Assembly (NCBI GenBank): GCA_016875975.1
Contig: VGOF01000124.1
Span: 1 to 5,036 of the forward strand
Source of the DNA: Chloroflexota bacterium
GTDB lineage: Bacteria; Chloroflexota; Dehalococcoidia; GIF9; UBA5629
DNA: 5,036 bases
Direction of reading: 5' to 3'
Shown: positions 1 to 4,474 of the stretch, piece after piece
Layout of the letters: every line of letters begins with the position of its first letter
How positions within the stretch are numbered: the stretch's first letter is position 1
Notes under the pieces: model-generated
The model's database searches: none
What the model saw: only the letters and a program-made list of their open reading frames with translations
Told to the model about the DNA's origin: nothing
Position numbers and translations under genes: made by a program

Positions 1-659
1 TGGGTGACAGCACAGATGACTGGCTTATTTGCACTCATGATGCATGGCGTGGCTATCCCAGGATAATCGTTTGCTATGAGAGATTGGCTGCTCTCACCAG
101 ATTAGCCCGGATAGGAGCGGTGAGGCATGAAACGGCTCATAGTGCTTTACACTGCTCTCTTGAGTTCAGCATCTTCAGAGTCCCGGAAGAGTGTCGGCAT
201 GCGGCCATGATAAAGAGCATAGATATGGCTGTCCTGGAGCAGGTACTGTACTATGTGTCGGCTGCGGTGAAAGATTGCGAAGCTACCAAGCTCCTGGTGG
301 ACTCTGGCTTCATCGACTGTCAGTTTGCCTTCGGCTTGGAGACGCTGAGCATTTCGGAACAAGACAAGCTCAACTGGAAGTCAGCCATGGGGAATCGCAA
401 GGCTAGATTTATCTACGAGTCTGCGCTGCTGAGGCCGACGCTATTTGCCCATCCCCTATTGTCATTGCCACGGTCTAACAGGATTCCCCTGGAGATGCAG
501 GTCTATTTGGGCAGGCGTATTGAGGAGATATTGGAGCACCTGGGAGACACTGAGCGGAACAAGTTATTGCAGGTGGCCAACATCATTGCTGGGGGGTTGA
601 GAGAGGACACGCATAGAAATATCGACTTCGCCCTGGCCCAGTCTATGAATCTAGCCTGA
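1..659 (+). CDS. Putative zinc-dependent peptidase-like protein (HExxH), 5'-truncated
   Basis: The reading frame is open from the left edge (first full codon at 3) to the TGA at 657-659, giving 218 residues and no start codon in the window. A TTG at 84 could be read as a start, but the same frame continues upstream with protein-like sequence (GDSTDDWLICTHDAWRGYPR), so the gene very probably begins before the window. Residues 42-46 read HETAH (bases 126-140), an HExxH zinc-peptidase signature inside a predicted helix. His50 and Glu54 follow closely and either could be the third metal ligand. The remaining roughly 160 residues are mixed helical, with no membrane segment or signal peptide in the visible part. 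From memory, short proteins with a similar RHExAHSxLH motif occur as conserved unknowns in bacteria and archaea; the substrate is unknown. Peptidase activity is inferred from the motif only. The gene converges with the next one, 24 bp apart. Confidence 0.72.
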   Translation, partial: GDSTDDWLICTHDAWRGYPRIIVCYERLAALTRLARIGAVRHETAHSALHCSLEFSIFRVPEECRHAAMIKSIDMAVLEQVLYYVSAAVKDCEATKLLVDSGFIDCQFAFGLETLSISEQDKLNWKSAMGNRKARFIYESALLRPTLFAHPLLSLPRSNRIPLEMQVYLGRRIEEILEHLGDTERNKLLQVANIIAGGLREDTHRNIDFALAQSMNLA

Positions 660-683
660 GCTTAATGAACAGGGCTGACCAGT

Positions 684-1235
684 TCAAATCGATAATAGCT
701 CCTGCTTAAGACTTCTTAGCTTTTCTTCGAAGGGCTGGCTCGTCTGTTCAAGGTCTTTTTGCCATTGCGCATTGGCCTGAATATTAATTTTGCCAATGGC
801 TGTGCCGGAGATTCTCATCTGGTGTAGTATCTCTTTGCCAGCCTTTTCTATTTCCTGTCTTTTGCCCTCTTCAGCTTCTTGATATTCGCGGAAGAGCTCT
901 TCGACCTGGTTTACAATGTCCTTTGCACTGTTTTTGCTGACAAGTAGAATGCCGTCCTTTATCTTTTCCAGAGCTTTGGCATATCTGAAGTCTATGGCGT
1001 CGGTTAATCTTTCAAGCGTGGCGTGGGCTATCGACTCTTTGTCCTGCCCGTTGTATTTCTTTAGCTCTGTTTCCAGGTATCTGGTGTTTTCTCGCTCCAG
1101 GTACTTATCAGCCAGCGTTTTTCCTATCTGGCTGCACCTCTCTTCCATTTGTTTTCTTTTTTCTTCTTGTGATAGCTCACCTAGCTTATCGGCTTTTTCG
1201 TGGGCGAGCTCCCAGGCACTTTTGATATTTCCCAT
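684..1235 (-). CDS. Conserved helical coiled-coil protein of unknown function (DUF6657-like)
   Basis: This gene encodes a 183-residue soluble protein with no Pro-rich, membrane or signal segments. It is very rich in Glu, Lys and Gln. Long heptad-like helices cover roughly residues 10-60, 75-140 and 155-180. The N terminus (MGNIKSAWELAHEKADKLGE) and the tail around residues 141-160 (RISGTAIGKINIQANAQWQK) resemble, from memory, a small family of Chloroflexota proteins that I believe is catalogued as DUF6657; that name is a recollection and was not checked. No catalytic motif is visible, so a structural, scaffolding or protein-interaction role is only a guess. The ATG at 1235-1233 is supported by a GAGGAG site at 1250-1245 (minus strand), about 9 nt upstream. 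It is transcribed divergently from the hydrolase gene through a 77-bp gap with overlapping promoters and converges on the peptidase-like gene. It appears monocistronic. Confidence 0.85.
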   Translation of the reverse strand: MGNIKSAWELAHEKADKLGELSQEEKRKQMEERCSQIGKTLADKYLERENTRYLETELKKYNGQDKESIAHATLERLTDAIDFRYAKALEKIKDGILLVSKNSAKDIVNQVEELFREYQEAEEGKRQEIEKAGKEILHQMRISGTAIGKINIQANAQWQKDLEQTSQPFEEKLRSLKQELLSI

Positions 1236-1264
1236 TTAACAAGTCTCCTCGGGTTCAGCTCAAG

Positions 1265-1293
1265 TTGGTTTTCCGCGAATTTTACCCTATAAT
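1265..1293 (+). promoter_or_regulatory. Predicted sigma70-type promoter of the hydrolase operon
   Basis: TTGGTT at 1265-1270, a 17-nt spacer, and a perfect TATAAT at 1288-1293. The start point should fall near 1300, just at the GAGGT ribosome site (1300-1304), so the leader before ATG 1313 would be only about 13 nt. A TTG start codon at 1265 would lie inside the -35 box and upstream of the transcript, which argues for ATG 1313 as the true start. Confidence 0.55.
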
Positions 1294-1308
1294 CTGTTTG
1301 AGGTTCAA
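1279..1308 (-). promoter_or_regulatory. Predicted sigma70-type promoter of the coiled-coil gene
   Basis: Read on the minus strand, TTGAAC at 1308-1303 (first four bases of the -35 consensus) is followed after 18 nt by TAAAAT at 1284-1279 (five of six -10 bases). Transcription would start near 1272, giving a leader of about 36 nt that contains the GAGGAG ribosome site before the ATG at 1235. The element overlaps the opposing promoter of the hydrolase gene. The prediction comes from sequence match and position only. Confidence 0.5.
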
Positions 1309-1312
1309 AGCT

Positions 1313-2053
1313 ATGGTTTCTCGATTTTCTGGGTATTACAATTCAGTGCAGTTGGTGGACGGTTTGCATTGCTATGTCTGGCAGGGAAGGGGAAACAACT
1401 GCAATAGTTGTCTCTTCACTAACGTATTGCGGGGCGAGCGCCCCCATGTGCTGGTTGACCCCGGGCACGTTACCAATGAGTTTAGTGAGCCTTGTTTCGA
1501 TTATCTGGTCAAAGCTATGGGAAAAGATGGATTCAAGGTCGATGACATCGGCTTGATAATCAATACACATACCCATCCCGACCATTGCGAGGCAAACGAG
1601 AAAATCGTGGAAAAGAGTGGTGCCTGGGTTACTCTTTCAGGGGAGGAAGACGAATTTCGCAATACACTGGGTAAGAAGTTTTACTCCATGTTCCGTATGA
1701 AGATGCCGGAATTCACGCCATTGTTTTATTTGGAAGAGGGCGGTTTGAATTTGGGGGCTATGGATAAAGTGCAGCTCCAGGTCTTTTTGGCGCCGGGGCA
1801 TTCGCCAGGTTCGGTATGCCTTTACTGGCCAAAGGAGAAGATACTGATAACCGGTGACGTGGTGTTCTATGGCAGCATCGGCAGGACAGATTTCCCCAGC
1901 GGCAGTCTTTCGCAATTGAAGCAGAGCATAGATAGATTGTCGCAGCTTGATGTGGAATGCCTGGTTCCAGGCCATAGCACGGAACTGGGCAGCATAGTCA
2001 AGGGCAAGAAGAACGTGGAGCGTAATTTTCAAGCGGTGAAGCTTTTCGTCTAG
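1313..2053 (+). CDS. MBL-fold metallo-hydrolase (glyoxalase II-like)
   Basis: This is a 246-residue metallo-beta-lactamase-fold hydrolase with a complete dinuclear metal site. HTHPDH occupies residues 86-91 (His86, His88, Asp90, His91), the third histidine is in APGHSPGS (His163), the bridging aspartate is in ITGDVVF (Asp182), and the last histidine is in VPGHS (His221). The APGHSPGS and TGDVVFYGSIGRTDFP segments are typical of the hydroxyacylglutathione-hydrolase-like branch, which hydrolyses thioesters or related esters. The actual substrate cannot be read from the sequence. There is no signal peptide, so the protein is probably cytoplasmic. ATG 1313 is chosen over an in-frame TTG at 1265 because TGAGG (1299-1303) sits 9 nt upstream and the family's first strand starts just after it. 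An unusual CNSC pair (Cys30, Cys33) lies near the N terminus. The next gene follows after 16 bp and is probably co-transcribed. Confidence 0.93.
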   Translation: MVSRFSGYYNSVQLVDGLHCYVWQGRGNNCNSCLFTNVLRGERPHVLVDPGHVTNEFSEPCFDYLVKAMGKDGFKVDDIGLIINTHTHPDHCEANEKIVEKSGAWVTLSGEEDEFRNTLGKKFYSMFRMKMPEFTPLFYLEEGGLNLGAMDKVQLQVFLAPGHSPGSVCLYWPKEKILITGDVVFYGSIGRTDFPSGSLSQLKQSIDRLSQLDVECLVPGHSTELGSIVKGKKNVERNFQAVKLFV

Positions 2054-2069
2054 TTTGGGGTGGTCTTTT

Positions 2070-2744
2070 ATGGAAGTTGACGAGAGAATCCAACATGCTA
2101 TAGAGCGTACCGAGGTGCTAAGACATCCACAGCAGAGTCTAGCCACATTTGGGTCCACCAATGTCTATTACTACATCGTTACCGAGCTGATGGAAAGTGC
2201 CAATGTAGTGCGAGAGGGCAGAGTGGTCGCAGCCAGACCCAAGATAGTTACACCTGCTTATCTTATCAACCTGGAGGGCTTCAGTTCACAAGCCAGGAGG
2301 TTCATCGAGATGATGGCGGAGAAGCATCCTCATGAGATGGGGGTGTTTTACAGCTACAAGAATGAGCCGAAGGAGATGAATGTCGTCTCTGAGCCCTTCA
2401 AGCAGGTGGTGGACAAGATTAACCAGCGAATAGACCGACAAAATGACCCCTTGAGCGCTATCATTAGAGGGGTAGAGGAACTATGGGATGTGTCATTGCT
2501 TAAATTCACGTATGAGCTGACTCAAAGCTCAGTGTCAAGTAATGTCGCTGAAATGGAGAGGAGCGGGCTTTTGCGCTTGGACAATACCGGCGTGCCGATA
2601 GATGCCAGGAAGCACATAGAAGAGCTCTTTGAGAAAGCCAGGAATGATTTGTCTTTTGCTTCGGAATTGGCGATGGAGTTGAGGCGGTGGAGTCTGTTCT
2701 ACGAATATCAGGACCAGTTCTTTGGTTTGTTCAGGAAGGGTTGA
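2070..2744 (+). CDS. Conserved protein of unknown function, operon partner of the hydrolase
   Basis: This gene encodes a 224-residue soluble protein that I cannot assign to a functional family. From memory, close relatives occur in Chloroflexota as conserved hypotheticals. Recognisable blocks are QSLATFGSTNVYYYIVTEL (about residues 22-40), a basic strand region RVVAARPKIVTPAYL (51-65), GVFYSYKNEPKE (91-102) and the helical ELWDVSLLKFTYELTQSS (137-154). The C terminus is helical and charged, ending WSLFYEYQDQFFGLFRK. There are no membrane spans, no Cys or His metal clusters, and no nucleotide-binding loop. ATG 2070 is preferred to a TTG at 2055 because a G-rich ribosome site (GGGGTGG, 2057-2063) lies 6 nt upstream of it. 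The 16-bp gap to the hydrolase and the absence of a promoter between them indicate one transcript. A role linked to the hydrolase is inferred from position only. Confidence 0.85.
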   Translation: MEVDERIQHAIERTEVLRHPQQSLATFGSTNVYYYIVTELMESANVVREGRVVAARPKIVTPAYLINLEGFSSQARRFIEMMAEKHPHEMGVFYSYKNEPKEMNVVSEPFKQVVDKINQRIDRQNDPLSAIIRGVEELWDVSLLKFTYELTQSSVSSNVAEMERSGLLRLDNTGVPIDARKHIEELFEKARNDLSFASELAMELRRWSLFYEYQDQFFGLFRKG

Positions 2745-2844
2745 ATTCTCTCTAGTTCTCGGCGATGTTATTCTCGTCTGGTTATCAAGTTCAGTTTTGC
2801 ATGTGCTGGGCATAAAATATTGTAGGATATAGAACTTACGTCTA

Positions 2845-2880
2845 TTGACAATTGCTGTATTGGTGGTATATTACTATATT
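2845..2880 (+). promoter_or_regulatory. Strong, duplicated sigma70-type promoter before the winged-helix gene
   Basis: A perfect -35 TTGACA (2845-2850) is followed after 16 nt by TATATT (2867-2872), with TGG directly in front as an extended -10. An overlapping second set, TTGCTG (2852-2857), 17 nt, TATATT (2875-2880), arises because TATATTA is repeated 8 bp later (2867-2873 and 2875-2881). Start points would be near 2879 and 2887, leaving leaders of about 30-40 nt before ATG 2919. The rest of the 174-bp gap (2745-2844) shows no clear terminator or other feature. Confidence 0.6.
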
Positions 2881-2918
2881 ATATGGGAGTTGGCCTTGTG
2901 TAGAGCCGAGGACGTATT

Positions 2919-3197
2919 ATGAATCGGCGCAGGTCTAATATTGAGATAATAGGGGACATGCTCAGGGTTGGTGAGAACGGCGCTGGGAAGACCGAGATAA
3001 TGTACAGCGTCAATATGAGCTACAGCCAACTTCAGAAATATTTGGGTTTTCTTGTCGGCCATGGTTTTATAGATAGGCTAAAGATGGGTAACCCATCTGT
3101 AACATATCAGGTTACGGAAAAGGGGTTGAGTTTGCTCAAGAGTATAGAAACAGTGCTTGAGGTGCTGGATTTAGATGAAATGGCTGACTTTAAGTAG
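2919..3197 (+). CDS. Small winged-helix DNA-binding protein (HTH_45-like)
   Basis: This gene encodes a 92-residue predicted transcription regulator. Helix 1 is RSNIEIIGDMLRV (residues 5-17). Helix 2 is KTEIMYSVN (24-32). The recognition helix is SYSQLQKYLGFLVGHG (34-49). A two-strand wing covers FIDRLKMGNPSVTYQVTEKG (50-69), and a C-terminal helix (70-84) probably mediates dimerisation. This arrangement matches the short winged-helix family (Pfam HTH_45, from memory) that is abundant in Archaea and also found in some Bacteria. No ligand or sensor domain is present. ATG 2919 has GAGGA (2908-2912) 6 nt upstream and lies behind a strong promoter. The target is unknown; autoregulation is plausible because the promoter contains a repeated AT-rich element. 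The ribbon-helix-helix-like gene follows 79 bp downstream on the same strand. Confidence 0.85.
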   Translation: MNRRRSNIEIIGDMLRVGENGAGKTEIMYSVNMSYSQLQKYLGFLVGHGFIDRLKMGNPSVTYQVTEKGLSLLKSIETVLEVLDLDEMADFK

Positions 3198-3276
3198 GCT
3201 TACTTTGGTCGGCTGCGTACAATCGCGAAGTAATGCTTGGTAGGTACTTGTTCGAGTAACACGTAAGGAGGCGCTC

Positions 3277-3594
3277 ATGTCGGAGAAAAGGATGCTGATA
3301 CTCGATGTTGAAGTGGCAAGAAAGATAGATGAGAATCGAGGTAATCTAAGCGCCTCGGAATTTATTAATTTCCTTATAGACAACCAGTTGAAAAAGGATA
3401 ATAGTGGCTCGGTTAATAACCATGTCACCAAGGAAGAGTTTAGCCAATTTGAGCATGGCATAAAGGAACTCCTGCGCAATTTTATGGAATTCTTCATAAG
3501 CTATGGGTTGGAATTGGGCAAGCAGCCGACGGACAAAGAGTTTGAAGCGTTGAGTCAGAAACTGCAAGCTATGGGTAAGGGTCAAAGTCGTTAA
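3277..3594 (+). CDS. Small ribbon-helix-helix-like protein with helical C terminus
   Basis: This gene encodes a 105-residue protein. Residues 5-9 (RMLIL) look like the DNA-binding strand, followed by helices at about 11-20 (VEVARKIDEN) and 25-39 (SASEFINFLIDNQLK). That strand-helix-helix order, with the SxSEFI turn, is what CopG/Arc-type ribbon-helix-helix proteins show. After a flexible NSGSVNN linker (42-48), residues 50-80 form an amphipathic helix rich in Phe and Leu, suited to dimer or partner contacts. Start ATG 3277 is fixed by a strong AAGGAGG site (3265-3271) 5 nt upstream. I found no clear promoter in the 79-bp gap before it, so read-through from the winged-helix gene is possible. 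It has no neighbouring toxin gene, so an antitoxin role is not supported. DNA binding is an inference from the predicted fold. Confidence 0.78.
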   Translation: MSEKRMLILDVEVARKIDENRGNLSASEFINFLIDNQLKKDNSGSVNNHVTKEEFSQFEHGIKELLRNFMEFFISYGLELGKQPTDKEFEALSQKLQAMGKGQSR

Positions 3595-3748
3595 CAGGAT
3601 TGGTTGAATTACCTAAAATCCCCGGTTTCTGCTTTTTATCCCGCGGGCGCCAACCTTCTGAAATTATCTGATTATTCCCTGAGTAGCCATTTGTCTTGTC
3701 GTATGTGAGGCCCTTAGTTATCCCTCGCGCCTCGACAAACAAGCACAA
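3595..3748. other. Convergent intergenic region without a clear feature
   Basis: This 154-bp gap separates the 3' ends of the ribbon-helix-helix-like gene and the membrane protein gene. It holds an 8-bp palindrome CCCGCGGG (3640-3647) and a bipartite inverted repeat (TTGTCG 3696-3701 with CGACAA 3733-3738, inner GTGAGG 3705-3710 with CCTCGC 3723-3728 including one G-U pair). Neither is followed by a T-rich run on either strand, so I do not call an intrinsic terminator. No small ORF with a ribosome site is visible. Confidence 0.4.
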
Positions 3749-4330
3749 TTAGCTGGTGGGCTTAATTCGGGGTCTTATGGTGTTCAAGCAGGCTGAGATG
3801 CTTTGCCTATTGGGTATGAGGAAGGGAGTTTGTTGCTGATAAAGATGGTATTGGGGGAACATCTTGGGGAAGAACAGCTTGTCCTGCACCAGGACATGGA
3901 TAACATCCATCAGCATCCAGATAACGGCGGCTAGAATGAGTGTGGCAGAGGGGAACATAAGAATGAGAGAAATGTAGACGAAGAATAGCCATATCACACC
4001 CGGATGACGCGTGAGTGCGTAAGTACCTTCTGCTATAAGCTGGTTCCCCACTCCTTTTTGTGCATAGGTAGTACGGAAGGGTATCTCTATGAATAGGGAA
4101 TAGATGAGGAGGCAGAGGAAAATGACGAGGAACACGGCGCCAAGCGGCAGCAAAAAAGTGGGCCGCTCTAATTTAGCTGGTGTGTGGCAGACCATAACTG
4201 TGGCGTAGGCTATAAGCCCGAGTGCAACTATCCCAAACATCTGCTTCATTATAGGTATGTTTCTCAGGCTGGCCCAATCGAAGGCGAAGGCAAAGAGAAA
4301 GCCGGCTATCCCGACCAAGATATATACCAT
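3749..4330 (-). CDS. Integral membrane methyltransferase-like protein (ICMT/PEMT type)
   Basis: This gene encodes a 193-residue membrane protein with hydrophobic segments at about residues 1-19, 29-48, 59-82 and a long or double span at 111-142. Between them lies EGTYALTRHPG (101-111), the RHP signature that binds S-adenosylmethionine in isoprenylcysteine carboxyl methyltransferases and bacterial phospholipid/NnrU-like relatives. The usual C-terminal partner motif is seen as QDKLFFPKMFPQYHLYQQQ followed by TPFLIPN (149-174), matching the family's ExxF...FxxYxxYxxxxPxxxP pattern except for Gln149 where Glu is usual. A methyl transfer to a lipid or small hydrophobic acceptor at the cytoplasmic membrane is inferred; the substrate is unknown. 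ATG 4330 is the first possible start, because an in-frame stop lies at 4354-4352. No Shine-Dalgarno site precedes it, which fits a predicted leaderless transcript. The last 20 residues are polar and basic. Confidence 0.75.
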   Translation of the reverse strand: MVYILVGIAGFLFAFAFDWASLRNIPIMKQMFGIVALGLIAYATVMVCHTPAKLERPTFLLPLGAVFLVIFLCLLIYSLFIEIPFRTTYAQKGVGNQLIAEGTYALTRHPGVIWLFFVYISLILMFPSATLILAAVIWMLMDVIHVLVQDKLFFPKMFPQYHLYQQQTPFLIPNRQSISACLNTIRPRIKPTS

Positions 4331-4337
4331 GGTTACT

Positions 4338-4367
4338 ATTGTAGCTTGAGGCTATATGGATACGCAA
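4338..4367 (-). promoter_or_regulatory. Predicted promoter giving a leaderless transcript of the membrane methyltransferase-like gene
   Basis: On the minus strand, TTGCGT (4367-4362) is followed after 18 nt by TACAAT (4343-4338), five of six -10 bases. Transcription would begin around 4331, directly at the ATG (4330-4328). This agrees with the lack of any Shine-Dalgarno-like sequence in front of that ATG. The prediction is from motif and spacing only. Confidence 0.42.
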
Positions 4368-4380
4368 TAATTCACTGAAT

Positions 4381-4398
4381 AGAACTATGTTCTAGAAC
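4381..4398. promoter_or_regulatory. Possible operator: AGAAC/GTTCT palindrome cluster
   Basis: Three half-sites are packed in 18 bp: AGAAC (4381-4385), GTTCT (4389-4393) and AGAAC (4394-4398). The first pair is an inverted repeat with a 3-nt centre; the second pair forms the perfect 10-bp palindrome GTTCTAGAAC (4389-4398). The cluster lies in the divergent gap, roughly 50-70 bp upstream of the predicted start of the methyltransferase-like gene and about 77-94 bp upstream of the GH3-like start codon. This placement suits a regulator of either gene. The cognate protein is unknown. Confidence 0.4.
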
Positions 4399-4462
4399 AC
4401 AATCACTTCCCAAATCGCCCTGTACGTGTTAATAGTGTAAGTAGGCTTAGCTCTGTTAGGCC

Positions 4463-4468
4463 AGGAGG
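4463..4468 (+). promoter_or_regulatory. Ribosome binding site fixing the GTG start of the GH3-like gene
   Basis: AGGAGG, a full match to the anti-Shine-Dalgarno core, ends 6 nt before GTG 4475. No ATG lies nearby in frame, so this site decides the start. I see only a weak promoter candidate further upstream (TTCCCA 4407-4412, 17 nt, TAATAG 4430-4435). Confidence 0.75.
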
Positions 4469-4474
4469 TGTATT

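Noticed and set aside
84..659. TTG at 84 as the true start of the first gene
   Set aside because: The frame remains open and protein-like up to the left edge, and no ribosome site precedes the TTG. A gene truncated by the window is more likely.
916..1239. 107-codon plus-strand frame rich in Ser, Phe and Leu
   Set aside because: It is the shadow of the Glu/Lys-rich coiled-coil gene on the other strand; the composition is what antisense of such codons gives.
1265..1312. N-terminal extension of the hydrolase from TTG 1265
   Set aside because: The TTG lies in the predicted -35 box, the extension does not look like the family's N terminus, and ATG 1313 has its own ribosome site.
2055..2069. TTG 2055 as start of the 224-residue unknown protein
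   Set aside because: It lies just in front of and overlaps the G-rich ribosome site that serves ATG 2070, and it has no site of its own.
1637..2161. 174-codon open frame on the minus strand
   Set aside because: It is antisense to the well-supported hydrolase and the next gene, has no ribosome site, and its translation shows no family resemblance.
3277..3594. Antitoxin of a toxin-antitoxin pair
   Set aside because: The fold type fits, but no toxin-sized gene is adjacent on the same strand, and the neighbour is another regulator.
3696..3738. Rho-independent terminator between the convergent genes
   Set aside because: The stem is broken by an asymmetric internal loop, contains a G-U pair and has no T-run on either side.
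4381..4393. AGAAC-TAT-GTTCT as a Gram-positive type LexA box
   Set aside because: The classical box has GAAC and GTTC separated by 4 nt, here only 3, and neither flanking gene is a DNA-repair gene.
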